A stretch of 64,000 nucleotides of DNA from Rhynochetos jubatus (GCA_027574665.1 CM050648.1:40828700-40892699); one strand, 5' to 3'; shown: positions 49,097 to 63,680, counted from the first letter of the stretch. Program-made: numbers and translations. Notes: generated by a model from the letters alone, not told the origin.

Positions 49097-52000
49097 CGGT
49101 AAATTGAAAGATAGGATAAGGATCAGCTGCAGAAAAGCACCACCACTGAAAATATAGTTGTTTTTTCTCAGGAATAGTAAACCAGACCTTAAACCACGTT
49201 ATGTTATAATTCAAAGATCAGGTTCCCAGGAATGTTGGAAAAATGTTCATACTTTTCTTTTTGTTCTTACTGTAGTGGACTTATCAAGGAAGCTTTCTTA
49301 ACAAAATAGTTTCACATTTTATTTTCTGAAACTTTATGATTAAAAGTACTTCTTAAGCATGATCTTGCACATTTGTTACTTTTAACCTGATTAGCAAAAA
49401 TGACCGGAATACTTCTATCAGACCCTGTTTCTTAAAACTAGCTCAGACAAATTTCTACAGGAGGATTGCTAATTACTATAACACACTAGAGAAAACATGA
49501 TTTTGAATTTGCTTTAGACCTTAACCTGTTGGCAGTTCCTGAACTGGGCAAGAAAGAAGTGTCATCTGTCAGATATTTGTGTTCTTCATTCAAAGTATTG
49601 CTGTGAGCACTTACATTTATTTTCTTCATGCTGTCAAGATGTGATTTCTTTTTGCAATGACACTTTTATCTGTTTATTTTGGAATGCTCAGGCTTGAAGT
49701 GACTAGTTCTTCAAAATCCTCAGTTTTGCATTTAAAAATAATTTCTCTATCAGTGTAGCTGCAGACACGAAGTGAGTGTTTTTCTTCTTCAGATTATAAA
49801 CCTGAATCTCCAGTAATGCTTTCTAAGCATTATTTCGGTTGTCCAGCTACACGGTATGTGTATTTATGAAGTAAAGAAAAGGTGTTATTTGGCGTGATTC
49901 ACCCACTGTAAATAGAAATGAGAGTACAGTGAAAAAGAACATAGAGCGGTACCTTTTACTTCTTGTGTAATGAGAGTGCACTTTGAAGAGTAGTGGGACA
50001 TGGGAATGGATGGAAAAATGCTACAAATCACTCCAACCAGGGGCTTATTCAGGTCTCATTCCCAAGGATCTGATGAGGACTGTCTTGCTGGCACCTTCAC
50101 TGGATCACGTCACCTCTGTGCATCAGGCTGGCAAATCCAGGACTGGGGATCATGTCCCAGGATCGCAACAGGACAGCTTCTTCAACCCCCATGGCTATGT
50201 TACTCTGCCAGTGGAAGCTAGGCCTGGTAGACCCCCTTCCCATCCCTCTGGACCATGGAGTATACATTATTTTCAGTCTGCTTTTATAATTCTGCTCCTG
50301 GAGATGGAGTAATTTTTTTCTGATTGAAATTCTCTCTTCTGTAATTCGTAAATGAAACTGCAGGCTCAAAATAAAAGAATTCAGTAGCTACTTCAACTTC
50401 ATGTTGTTCTTTGAGCTTTTGCCTTATATTTCAGACATGGCACACGTTTCTTTCAGAGGTTTCCAAACTGAGGCAATGTCTAAAGGGAGAGATGGTCACA
50501 CTTTGCATGGGTAGATTGATTGGTTAGTGTCCATGTACGGGGAGGAACCAGTGGTCTTATAAATATTTAGTTAATGTCTATGATGTTTTTCATTCCCAAA
50601 GGGGGATGTTCTCATTTGTGGTCCAGAACCCTTCCAATGTGGTGAGAGCAATATCAGTGCAATTGAGGGACAGAAATTTTGACAGGAACATATGTTGTCC
50701 TGGTGCTCCTCTGAATTCTCTGACTTGCCCCTCATCCATGACATTAGCAGAGTTCAAAGCTGTCTTTTCTGGCTGAAGTGGAGCACTGAGGGAGGATGTA
50801 GTAGCCAGGTAACACATGCAGCTCCCAAATCTGTGGCTGCCACATTTGCCAAATGTTTGTGATTGGCATAAGCTACTTATATTGTCAAATCTGTTAATTA
50901 TTGACAGTTCTGGCAGTGATGATGGCGGCAGTCCATCTTTTTTGATCAGCATTATGTAAAAATAATGGATTTTTGCTTTCTGTAGCTTAAGACTCTGCCA
51001 TGGTATTTTTAATGCATTCAACTCACTTTTTTTATAATCCCTTCAAAATTTGCACTGAAATAATTAAATCTGTTTCGTTTTCCAAACATGCTACTTATAT
51101 ATTTTCTTACGGCATAAAGAACTGTTTGATAGTGCTGTGCTATGAGCAATTGAGTCATAGAAAATAGAAAAAAATGGAAAAAATTGTCCTCTTGGAAGAG
51201 GGAACATTTATTTACAAAATCTATGTGGAAACAGAGGAAGGAGAAGTATAATGTAGTCCCAAAACAAAATAGTGTTGTGTAAACTCTGTGAATTACTAAC
51301 ACAGGTGTCATAGATCCCAAAACAAGAAGAGAGGCACAGAAGAGAGGAGGTAGGAATGTAGGAATAAAGGCTGAAATCTAACCCACAATGCCATTGCTTT
51401 TGGAACAGTTACACAGTATCCAATGTATGCATTTTTGTAAATGTATATTTTGGTTAAAATAATGCTTTTAGAATTTAAAACTGCCATGAAAATTAATTAA
51501 AATAATGTTTATTTATTTATTTTTCTAGTGTTGCAGTGGGGGTTTTACTGTTGTTTGTTTATGGGATATTTATTTTTCCATTTTAATGGTATTAGTACAC
51601 ATGTAAACAGCAGTGCATACTTGAAAATAGTAATCATGCTATTAAAAATATGCTCTAATTTTAACTGGCTCTCCAGTTTAGTTATAGACATTTTATTAGG
51701 AGACTAAAATAAATTCAAACCTCTTTCTGCACATCCATTTGTATTATTCCTTGAGGGGTCTCAGCTAATAAGTGAAAGTGGAGTCTGGTCAGCCTTGGGA
51801 ACTAGGTGGTATAAAGTCCATCCTGTTACTGAATAAATTCCAGATGGAGCTCATGGAACCTTCATTATGTCTGGAACTGGAGATGCAATAGGCAGCATAA
51901 TAAAAGATTTTAAAATTATCTGGATAATAAACCTGATAAATGGCTATATATACTAAAGGGATACTAAGGTTTCTTCTTGAGTTATCTCAGTCAGTTATTC

Positions 52001-54540
52001 GGTCTTTCAGCTGAATGCATTCACCTTAGCCGTATCATTCAAGGATGCAACTCATTGATCTGCTTTTATGATTTCTTTACAAAGTGAGAATTTTCTCATT
52101 ATTCCCTCTGAAAAATAGATCTACAAGGATGAAGTTTCATGGACCCAGCAAGATGCCTAAATGTCCAGTGCTAGTAATAAATCTCAGCCGAGCATAGACT
52201 CACCCCATGGACTATCTGATTAAACACTATAGTCTTCATTCTTCACAGCAGTGGCTGCCTGTCACCTCCTTTTTCTGAATACCTCTATAGATAGGGATGA
52301 GTTGTGCCAGATGAAGCATGAAGGCAGAAAACAGCCAACTGAATGACACAAGACACACTTGGATGTCAACTATCAGCAGCACAAGAAACTCTTTTATGAG
52401 TCTGTTACATCTTTGATGTAACCCAGAGATCTTTCACTCTTTACAAGAGTGGGCACAGAATAGTCAGTGACAATGTATCTTAAACAGATTCATAATGCCA
52501 AACAAGAGCTTTGCAGACCTCTTAGCTGACGTGCATTCAGAGATGCAGTGCAATAGCTTCTAATTTTTAAATGAGACCATTTAGGAAACTAGATGTCTGC
52601 ATAGTCCAGAGAAACCCATATGCTAATAAAAACACTCGGTAAGAAAGAACCATGTCCTAACTGCATTGTTTTGTCCCTGACCATAGACCTTAGTGAAGCA
52701 TATTATGAAGGGCTTTAGCCCTCCTTCTCAGTGTTTTGCTTAGAGACTGAAGCTCTGGAAGCTTGTAGGAATGTTCGTGCTGGCCCTGTGAAGGAGACTC
52801 AAATCCCTTGTGTATGTTCATATCATTACTGCCTAAGTGCCCCGCATCTCTTGTAAACTGGAGGGAGGGGGCAGAACCTGGGAACACCCTCTGGGCAAGA
52901 AAAATAGCAAAAATAAGACATTACTCAAAAGGATGCTTTAACATTCCAAAACTTAATTGTCTTCTCATCTCAAATACTGTAGGCTGCATACAGGATAATT
53001 TTTTGTGGTAAAATGTGACATTTTTGAACTCTGAACATTGGACTAGTTCTGGTTAGGCAGTGGGAAAGGCAATAGCTTTACAGAGCGGAGGCTTCTTCAT
53101 ATTTGTATTAAAGAGTTATCCTACTTACAGACTCTTCAGCTCAGAAATAATTGAGAGTAATATATTATTTATTGGCTGTCTACCACATATGGTTGATGTA
53201 GGTGACAAACTGACTCTAATACATCGTTTCAGACAGATCTTAAATCATGAGTTTTTCCCGTCTAAAAGAGTTACAATTCTACTGCACAAGTATTTTCTGA
53301 CTCTTTACCCTTCAACAGTGAAGGATACAATATGCAATGGTCCAGCATATCCAATAATGTATAGATAATGTGGCCTGCAAGAGTCTCTTATCCTTTTGGA
53401 TTAGGTATCCTTCTTAAGAGGGTATTATTCATATTATTAAAAGGATGACATCAGAATTTGGAACTGGGTTTAAGTTATCTTAAAGAATTAGAAATTGGTT
53501 TGAAAATAAGCTTGCCAAAATCGAGCCAGATAAAGGCAGTGGTGGATGAAAAGCTAATTTTGAAGAACCTGAATAACTCTTGATGACAGGGAAATGGATA
53601 ACAAGCTAGAGGAGTCCCTTACTTTGTCTCTAAAGGTAAATGTCTTGAAGTACTGAGATTCACATGTCGAATTGGAGCAAATGGTGATATGGAGTACTCA
53701 AAACTTGGTAAAATTAACCCCAAGATGTGCAGTGGAGAATGGAAATTAATGTCTCCTGACTTTTGCAAATAAACAAACATCCTTCCTCTTCTCGGACACA
53801 GTATTTACTTAGGTTTACTTTCACATTCAGGTCAAACTGTATTCCACATGCTACCAAATTTCTACCTTTACTTGTCTGTGAGTTCGTACAGAATCTGTAT
53901 CAATTCTATTAACAGCAGATCTTAAGTGGTCCTTAAGACATGTGTGGCCTTCTTAAAAAAAAAGACGGAAGTAGCAGAGAAACATCTGTGCTGTAGTATA
54001 GTTTCCACATAGTGAAAGTCTGAGCATAGAGTTATGATATTTGCTTAAAATATCTTTGTTTCTGTGCATCCACATCAGAGAATTATCTGGGTTAAGCCCA
54101 GTCCCCAGGGATGGCTGTGGTTCAATTTACATACAACACAAGTTTGTTCTGGCCCAAATGGGCCTCTAGAAATGGCTCTAGTAGATGAAGATTGCTAGAA
54201 AGCTGATCGTTCTTCCTTTGCTCCCTTTGGCTTGTAGTCATCTCCTCCCAGATGTCCCCTCTAGACTTTGGTGGGTAGGAAACCCACAGCAGCATCAGAA
54301 TGCCCATGTTTCTTTTTTGGGCAGCTTTCACCAATGCTGCTATAGTTTATGTTGTCCCAGTGACCAGTCCTGAGGTTTTAATCCATTTCTGAAGTAAACA
54401 TGGCTTTTGAAATCAGGTGTTCTATTTGCCTGATTGACAGTCTTTTCCAGTAAGACTTAGAATGTTTCAAATGAAATGAAGTTTCCAAATCATTAAGTTA
54501 CTACAAAGTTTCATAAAAGTACACACCGCATTTGAGAAGG

Positions 54541-54570
54541 TTTGTTAGTAGTCCCGCAACTACTAACAAA
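54541..54570 (+). repeat. 12-bp perfect hairpin with 6-nt loop
   Basis: TTTGTTAGTAGT (54541-54552), loop CCCGCA, ACTACTAACAAA (54559-54570). The GC-rich loop containing a CpG contrasts with AT-rich arms. Confidence 0.85.
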
Positions 54571-55200
54571 TGTGCTGATGAGGGTGAAAACATGCTATTA
54601 GGTGCATGAGAAGCCACACAGAGCTGAGCTGCAAGAAATGGTGTTTCAGAAGTTCAGAACTGCTGTAACTTACTTAATTTTTGGGGTTTGTACCGTGTTC
54701 TTTTATAGTAAATTGTTGACATTTAGCAGAGTGATGACATTTCCTTTTTTGTAGTCACTTATTCAGGGAAGTATATTTATACAAGAAAAAGCAAAATACC
54801 GAGTCTTTAATAGGTCGTGTGTACTAATATTTTTGACTTTAAAAAAACACAGGTTTTATGGCTCACTCAATACTTATTCATGAACTTTTAAAATTTCCAG
54901 GGCAGGGAAAATGAAGCAAGCGGTGTGATATTCTGTGTTTCACTGCTGTTTTTTTGACACTAAGGACTTTTCTTTCATGAAGTCAGGATCTGATATCTCA
55001 GTCACATGGGTTTTGACTACAGGTTACCTAGGAACAGTAGAGCAATTCTAAACACAAGAAAGATGAACTTCGACCTTCTTTGTAGCAGATGGAACATTTT
55101 GTGAGCAACTGGTCATGTGTAAATGTTAACTTGTTTGCCTTTCTTAGTAACCAACAAATGAACAACATATGCCTTTATTTTTCATTTTGCAAAGAGTACT

Positions 55201-55242
55201 TTTTTTTGGGGGGGGGGGGAGGGGGGGAAGGGAGAGAGAGTC
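55201..55242 (+). repeat. T-run and interrupted G-run
   Basis: T7 is followed by G12 (55208-55219), A, G7 (55221-55227), then AAGGGAGAGAGAG. The G-runs can be divided into four or more triplets, so a quadruplex is possible on the + strand. Its length is likely polymorphic and error-prone in assembly. Confidence 0.75.
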
Positions 55243-55319
55243 ATGTTTTGAAGAGTGTGTACTTCAAGTACTGTGCAAGAAATACTATGTTCATTAGATC
55301 AGAGTAAAATCTGTCTGTG

Positions 55320-57100
55320 TTGCCTCTGTATCAACTGCACAGCATGTTTGGAAAATTAACATTAACAAACATTACTTATATCTGAGGTTGTCAACATTTA
55401 ATTAAGAGGACCCTCTACATTTTAGGAAGACTCTGTTTGCATATATGTAATAAAAGGTTCAAATTTAAATACTGTACAATTAGTTTCCATGAAAAAAATG
55501 ACTTTTGCAGGCCCCTACAATAGACAGTTGAAAGAAATAACTATTCTGTGTTTAAATTGTGCTCCTTAGTATTTTAAACAGATGGCAATGGCTTTCCTCT
55601 TGATTATAACTTTGAGGCATGCTTTACTAAATGGAATCAGCAGGGTTCATTAAGGTCCCATTTGATGTATCAGTATTATAAAAATACCATGTTAATTATC
55701 CTCAAACGTTGCAAGTTACCTCCATTTTCCTGCAATCAGAAGATGAGAGAAACCCTGTGAAGCAAATTAGTCCTAATTGAAAGAGGACTGATTAATATTT
55801 AAATAAGGCATTGTGTGAGGGATTCTGCCATGAGAAAAATAGGCTGAACATCTGAATTAATTGCATAGCAGGTTAAATTAAATTTCATATAATGGGTTGG
55901 AAGATGAGTTGGCACAGTGCTTTAGCAGGGAGCACAATGGCTGAAATACCAGTCTTTTCTTTCACTCTTGGCTGGATTCCACTGAGGTCCTTGTAGCCCT
56001 TACCTCTTTGTTGTCTTTCTTTCAATACAAACAAAGGTACTAACAGAAAATTGCAACCACATTTTAAAAAATGTTAATCCTTTTTGGGAGACAGCACCTG
56101 TCTACATTTTCTCCATTTCTCTTCCACCTTGGCTGCAAAACTGGGAAACATTAGTATCTTTTTTCCTTGCCAGGTTTAATGAGGATTGATGTCATAAAAT
56201 GCTAATGGCTGGAATATAGTTAGAACTGTGCTATTAGTGGGTTATCACTGTCTGACATTTTCACTGCACAGGAGCATACATGTGGAGCCTGTTTAAAGTG
56301 ATTGGGTTACTTAAGGGTCCCTGTTAGGGATATTTAATCCAACATAAATTACTTATGCACTTTGTTAGTGTTCAAAGGAAGAGTGTCACGTTGTACATGT
56401 TGGCAGTTTTCCAGTCAAGAGCTGTTAATTACTGTACAGCTAGTGAATACATTTTGTGGCAATGGAAGCCAAAGGGGGAAAAATACTATATCTATATTCC
56501 ATCTAACTAAAAATGAATAGATGGGAGTGCAGGGGAAAAAGTAGACTGAAGTCATTTTCACCCTTAGGAGTTACAATGCCATTTGTTTTCATTTTGAAAA
56601 TAAAAACAAATGACAGTATGATTCCCTGAGGGGGAAGTACTTTAGCTATAAAGAATCCCTGCCAAAAACAAGCTATTATCTATTTGTATGCTGATAAGAA
56701 AAAAGCATGTTCTCCAAAGCTCTAATTCATCTACATCTCTGCAGAGTTCAAGGTTCACTAAGATACTCTTTGCTTATCATATTAAATGCATGTGATAACC
56801 AGGAAAATGGCCGATAACTGTAGTACTCATTTCTTTTTGACATGCAGTTTAGTATAGTCAAATTACTTTATATTGCCACTTATATATTAACAGATACTGT
56901 TCCTGCCAGGGCTTGTGGGGTTTTAGTGGTGGAGAGGCCCAGTAAATAACAAGTATCTTTTGATATTATCATGTGGTTCAACTTTGGGAACTAGCCATGA
57001 GAAATAACTTTGAAGAGCTAAACACATTTTTTATAGGGAAGCTCATGGATCATGTAACTGTGCTAGGGGAAAAATGCATAGTTCTGTTAGCAAAGTTACT
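55320..57100. promoter_or_regulatory. Candidate conserved non-coding (enhancer-like) stretch
   Basis: This stretch lacks repeats and microsatellites and is dense in homeodomain cores (for example AAATTAG, CTAATTGA, GATTAATA at about 55765-55797), E-boxes (CAGATGG near 55581) and TTAAT words. The words AGTCCT (55769-55774) and AGGACT (55784-55789) flank a TAATTG core symmetrically. Large introns of developmental regulators such as TOX often hold conserved enhancers. The call is by sequence texture only, without alignment. Confidence 0.3.
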
Positions 57101-60100
57101 GTATGGTCTACAAATAAAGAGCCTGTTATACCCTTGATCTCTACAAAATGGAAATAAGGTTTGAATATGGCCTAAAGTGATATCTTTATTTCATTTTATT
57201 ATCTAACTGCAGTGCTACTTATGAAGATGTCCATATGAAGTTCATAACGAAGATAACTCCATTTTCTGTCTATATTATTGAAATTGCTAAAGGCACAATA
57301 TATGCATGATTGTAGTTATGTAAACACCCCATTTCTCAAATGCATCATTTATGAAGCTACAGGGGTAAAGTAGAATATCTTGCCTTTGCATAATAATCCA
57401 TCCTACCAAACTTTTTTTTGGAGCTAAACTCAGAAGTTTTCTTTTAAAGTGTTCTGCTAACACCGCCATTACAGTCATTATGCATTTGTCTAAAGTTCTC
57501 TTTCCTCCTTGGACGTCATCAGACTTTGAGTATGTGATCTCTGTATAGGTACTGCAATACCCTTGGGGTCTCACCCTCTCCTGGTGAGAGCTAATCCTCA
57601 ATATGGAGAGGTAGATTTGGAGACTGAAGTGTTTTGTGTTTGAGAAAATGGTCAGAGCTATGTATTATTCTTTATATGAGGTTTCTAGATGGCTTGTGTT
57701 TGTGTTTGATGCAGATTGTTATCTTCATAAGTCCTAGATATATAAAAATAAGAACACATGAATTATATATGCAGCTGGTTTATGTAATCAGTGGTTCTGA
57801 ATATTGCTCTTTGCTTTCCCTCAACTCTTTTGCTAATTTGCAACACCAGCTCCTTGTAGTTGGTCTTCACATATGCTGTACATCTTCATTCAAGGGACTT
57901 TCTTCGGTGTTTGCACCACACCTTGAATAACTGAATTGATTTGGCTTACTGGTAGGGGTTACTAGAGTAAAACCACTCAATAATATGATTTGTGCAATGT
58001 TTCTGCCCATAGTCACACAGATATTCAAGTAACTAAATTTTCCGTTAAGAAGCCGTGAATTACCACCCAACCTGTTGCCTCTTTAGCATCTGAAAATAGC
58101 CACACAGGAAGATGCTCAGTTATTGTACTGCTTGTAGACGTAAGAGCAGCTATTTCAGTGAAAAACTCAAATTCATCCTACTTAAGGCTGTTCAGGGATT
58201 ACAAACTGGGCATATTTTATCCGTTAATTCTTTTTTAGGTAGAATAAACGTACACTTCCTGAGCAGGGCCCAGAGCACAAGACTCCTTCCTGTTCAAGGG
58301 CTGTAACCGTAGGAAAGGGAACCTAAACACTTGCAATTATGATGATCATTTTGGATGTCATACCCCGTTTCCTTTTATACCTCATGACTTCTGCTTTGGA
58401 AAGCTCTGTTGTAGGCTGTGACACAAAAAGCCACACCATTACCTGAAGTGTACTCAGAAGGAAAAGTTGGATGCCTGTCCATGGGTGGGACTTTTGGGCT
58501 TAGACAGGACTTCAAGAGAAACTCATTTGTATTTTATCTCTCAAAATGTGAGGTTTTCTGAATTTCATTCTTGGCCTCCTGACTTTCATCATTTAGGGGA
58601 CTGTATAGGCTAACTCAGGTTTTGGGGTTTCACTTTGGGCCACGTATACCCATCTTTTTCAACACTCAGTTCCATTGCCTAAGCATAAATTTGAGAACAT
58701 TAAAGCCTAGAATAGATACATTTAAATATGAATAATTAGATTATTTATTTTTATTAAAAGCAGACTTTTTATTATATAGTTCTAATTTCCATATTAAAAA
58801 GTTAATCTTTGTAAACAATATGAAATAATCTAGTGAAAGAAATATGACAATGTTCAGTATCTCTACTAATTAAGGAAATCATATGAATATGAATCACTGT
58901 TCCAAATCATTGATATAGATTATTTGCCTGGCTGTGAAAACTGAATGATGTTTTATATTTATACCATTAGTTAATTTGATTACCAAAATATTTCCTCAAA
59001 GATTTGGAACATTAGTATTGTTTCTTTAGATACAAAATTAATAGACACTGTTATTATCTCAAAATCAAATACTTATTTTACAGTGTTTATTGATATTTTT
59101 CTCAAATCAATGGTTACATAGAAGCAAATTATCTACTTTGGTTTTATAATTCTTTGAAATGATCTTGTACTTCAGCTGAAGTTTTTTGCTGTATTGAAAT
59201 ACATTAATTGAATAGCAGTTTTTCATTAAAGCTTGTCTTGCCAACAAATGTTTATACTTGTAATCCTGTGCCTAATAAATTTCAGTTTAAGGAATGTGTT
59301 AAGCTGGGCTTCATATTTCAGTTTCGGTTTTCCAGGGCCTCTCTCTCTGTATATTTCCATGTGACTCTCAGGGCTGTCTCTGGCAAGGAGGAAGCACTAG
59401 GCATGGCCGTAGCCAAGTCACATTTGGACTTTGGATGTGAACGAGCTATTTGAAACTTAAGAAAGACCCAGCTGAACCTGAAAGGATGAAATATCTTGCA
59501 AGTTTCTTTCCCTTATCTACTGTCCATGCAGCAGGTACATCAATTAGGCAGAACCTGCAACATATAGGAAAGCCTGTTCCTGTTTAGGCTCTTTCTGTTC
59601 TTTCAGAATGAGTTTGCAAAAACTCCTGGAGTTCAAATGATAAAACAGTATAGTTTTAATCATTGGTTCTATGTAACTGGCTTGCATAGCAAGCTCATAT
59701 CTCCTGTCAAATACAGATGGTCTTTAATGACTGTATGCTAATGGAGAAATAAGCAATGGCATCTTAGTAGTGTTTTTTCCTATTACAAAATTGTGCTTGG
59801 CTTAAACCAAGAAAAAAGTGAAATGGTGAAATGTGTTAAGCAGAGGGACTGTTGGCTGTTGAATTCTTCTTGGAGCTACACATGAATACCTTATCAGATA
59901 AGCTGTTCTCCTTTACGAAATTTAAAAAACTGGGCATGTTGAGATGAAGCACCAGACAACGGGGCAATAAGGTATTAACAGGCAATAGAGAGACACCTGA
60001 AGTCTTTCATTGTTTGGCATGAACTGAGTAGGCATTTTAACATTTGGATCTTTGTTATGAAATCTGTGCAAGTACCATTACAGACCCTTGAGTCCTGAGG

Positions 60101-60980
60101 TTCCAGCGCTCAGAGCAGTTTTTCTCCAATTTTTTTTAAGCAGCGGAATGAAGCCCTAGCATGGAAAGTCTTAGAGGAAAGAGTATATGGTACCGAAGAT
60201 GAGGGTGAGGGTAGCTTTTTGTGTTTTGGTATCTGTAAATTAATAAATCATCATACATCTCAAAAGACATATTTAGAAAGAAGTGGAGCTTTTACAAAGA
60301 GCAGGTGGACTGAGTCTGTGTGGATGAAACAATGCTTTTTTAATTACCCCAAAATTTAGAGTGGTGTTTCAAGTTTAAATAAAACTAAAACTCAAAGCAA
60401 GGGTTTTCCATGGGACTTAAATGAACTCCCTGATCCTTGGCATATATTTTCTGCCAACAAAATAAACCTATGGGATGTTGCCATAAGTTTAAACCAGGGT
60501 TGGGTAGCACAGTCCTTAACCAGGATCAAACTATTTATCCTCAAAATCGCATTTCTCACTCTCTTTTTCCTGCCACATAGAATTGCATGGAAAGAACAGT
60601 TGACAATTACATCATTGAAATATTATCCAGGGTTGATTTAAGGATAACATGTCACTTGGACAATTCAATGTAAATATCTCATATTTCAAGTATACATATG
60701 GGAAAAATTTTTTGCTAAGCATGCTTGAATCTCCTGATGCTGTTCTATTTTTTTCATGGATGATAACACATCCTATTATAAAAAAAGTTTTCATATTTGC
60801 ATTTTTAATCCCAGAAAACATGAGATCAGCTAAATATGTATGTAACACCAGCCTTGAAGAGTATTTACACTGTTGTGATTAGTGTATTTTAGAAGTGTTA
60901 CTATGCAGTTTAAAATAAATTAACAATCTGCTCAAAATCTTTTGGTAAGTAGTTCAGATGCTCCAATCTGTTATTCATAT

Positions 60981-61006
60981 TGTATATATACACATATATA
61001 CACACA
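60981..61006 (+). repeat. TA/CA microsatellite
   Basis: Alternating TATATA and CACA blocks (TGTATATATACACATATATA then CACACA). Simple repeat. Confidence 0.7.
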
Positions 61007-63680
61007 TTTATTTTCATATAGGCTTACATACCTTCAACATTTTTCTTTCAGAATTTGAGCTGTAATTTGTCAAACAATATTTCTACGGAGGGGGTGTTAT
61101 TCCATAGTATCTTTTTATAGCATTTTATTACTAGTACTTTCAAACTTGAGCTTTGAAGGCACTTCCACCAAATGTGTGAATCTCTCTATCTACAGGATGT
61201 CCATGTTTGTTTCTGAGAGGCTCCAAATTGGTAGCAATCAACTTGAAAGTGTGTAGTAGCTGTCAAGTCTCAGAACAGGCTGTGGATGATCTTATGACTG
61301 ATTTAGCACATACTGGGAGCCAAAGTAATGCCAAATAATTGGCTGTTTTCCCCTTCTGTGTTTGATGGCTAGGAACCTGATCCTGAAAGACGGTGTCTCA
61401 ACTGGGGGAATCTGCAAACACTTCCAAACACCCGGAAGTGCTGAGGCTGGTCCAAACTCCATCTCAGAGCAAGTTTGGGGAGCTCACCCTTCTGTCTCGC
61501 ACACTGTGGTCACACAGGAAGGAGCAGGTGCACACTCTGGCCAAGTGTCCGGTCTGAAGAGTTTGGTAATCAAGACCGCAGTCTAGGCTGGAAGGAATAT
61601 ATGGGTGTCTGTTGCTGATTCTTAACCTGACCTAGCTTGCCCTAAAAATACTGTGGGCTTCATGAGGTCCCTGGGATTAAGATTCAGCCCTTGACTCTGC
61701 CACACAATCACCACAGTTTTCCCCATCCTGGTTCAGTAAGTGGGGAAGAGGAAGTATAGGCACAGGGAGCACCGGGATGTTCCAGAGAAGGCAGGAGAAG
61801 CAGCTGTGGGCATGGCACTGCTCGTTGTCTGAATGAAGAGAAAGTGACCTGGAATGTGTCATCTTGGTGAGCTGTGGCAGTCTTCAGCCTAATTCTGAAG
61901 TAGCTCTGCTAAAATCAGCAGTTACAGGTTGAGGCAGAGGTTCAGGATTCACCTACGCTTTCCATGATGAGTGGCTTGTGTCTTCACTCTGTTTGCTCTT
62001 GCAAACACAGTGTTAAATGACAAAAGGACACTAGACAGATCATAGACAAATCAGGAAAACCTTAAGAGGATAGTGGTCTCTGCACTAACTCTTGCCTGCT
62101 TTGTTAGTCTTGGATGATGTGTGTGAAGGGACATCGTATAGTTCTTCTGCAAAGATACTGCTAATGAAGGTACGCTGAACACCTCAAGTTTTGTTGGGAT
62201 AAAGTCATCATTTAGAGGAACTTATTTTGGCTGATGGTGCTTCTGAGGCTTACCTTTCTGAAGAGGCCTATGGTTTGGATGTGCAGCAGATGGCCTAACT
62301 CAGTAAACCATCTATGACTAAATGTGTGACAATGGCTTTAGGGCACACTGGTTTAGGCCTACATCCTGCAAAGTGCAGGGCATCAGATGGAAGGTAGGAA
62401 AGGTAGAAATGGCTGAAGACCAGGCAGACCATCCTTGCTGGTGTGTCCTGAGGTGGATGGTGCCGCCTGCAGAATAAGCAGTTGTTTCTGGAAAGGGATT
62501 GTGATACAGGAAGCAGGTGTGGGTTCATTCAGTGCTTCTGGGGAGCATTCATCTTTAAAGTACTGGTCCCTGGCAGATGGTTGCCCCCCATCATGTTTGA
62601 ACAGCACTTCCCTGGCTGCAATAAGCTAAGCCTGTTATAACATGTAAATATTTGCCTTGTTGTTAGTGCATATCTGGAGACTGGACTGTCTTCCAAATGG
62701 AAGCAAATCCCCAGTTTTTTATGAAGGAGCAGAGCAGAAATTCTGCTATCCTTACACAGCACAGAGAAATGTTTAAAACATTCAGCAAAGCATTCTCTTT
62801 GTTAAATCAAAGTGCACAATGTTGACCCTTTAGAAGAACACTGTTATGCATTTTTAATAGGAGTATTGTTAGTAGTTGAGAAGCTGCATAATGAATTTCA
62901 AGCATTTCGCCATGTGTTTGTTCTGGTTTGTGCCCTCACAGTCAAAAGAGAGGAATAACATACCTTGAAAGTGATGTTAGTAAGGAATAAGAAACTTCAG
63001 AGTGCATGAAATCGCCATCTTTAGAGCAAACACATACTATATTCTAATTATAGCTTGTAATATTAGCATTTAATTTCTGATAAAGGGCTCTGAATATACC
63101 ATAGAATTTTATAGTGAAAGCTTCATCTAGTGAAAGCTAGTATAAATTTAAAGACATCTGCAGAGAACATTAAGATTTGCAATGTCACCATAAATAAAAG
63201 TTAATCTTAAGATGTCATGTAGCTAGGCTAAATATAATGTTCATTCCCCATTCAGCATTTTTATATCATCACCAAATAGGTAACTTATGCTAGTTTTATT
63301 TTGGCATTTCACGGTGAATAGCAAAACCACCTCTCCCCCTCCCCTTCGCCCACCAAGGTGTAGTGTGACTCAGTTACCTCATTTCTTCCCTGCAGGGGAG
63401 GGACAGTTTATGCCCTGAAAAAGCCAAGTTGGATGTGTACCGTCCTTGGAATGCTGTGGTGCAGCCAGAGCAGGGTAAAGGAGCCACAGTACAAATGTCA
63501 ACCTGGCCAGCAGGTACCTAAGGCTGAGTGAAGTGGTTATGATTCTGATAGCTCACAGGAAGTACGGTAGTTCCTAGAACAGGAGGATATGAGCCTCTAG
63601 TACACTGGTTCTGCACATCATGTTCTTAAACCCCTCCTGGTTTTTTAGTATAAAGTAGCAGTTCTCAATCTCTAGAGAAC

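Larger units (their letters stand above)
36300..55200 (+). other. Intronic DNA without recognised gene
   Basis: AT-rich intron with A22 at 38529, several perfect inverted repeats between 39134 and 40487, a TTCATATTCATAT direct repeat at 41550, T15 at 49082 and a hairpin at 54541. Locally higher-GC stretches (about 39400-39560, 42700-42950, 47280-47680, 50000-50260) contain short open frames without family resemblance. No supported exon. Confidence 0.55.

Noticed and set aside
50590-51021. 143-codon open frame on the - strand
   Set aside because: It is the longest minus-strand frame in the intron, but it has no recognisable domain and no flanking splice signals or promoter context that I can support. 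Its length is within chance for 64 kb of both strands.
54581-54595. GGTGAAAACATG as possible start of TOX exon 2 (Gly-Glu-Asn-Met)
   Set aside because: It reads GAGGGTGAAAACATGCTATTA, lacks the following TOX codons and an upstream polypyrimidine-AG acceptor in phase, so it is a chance match.
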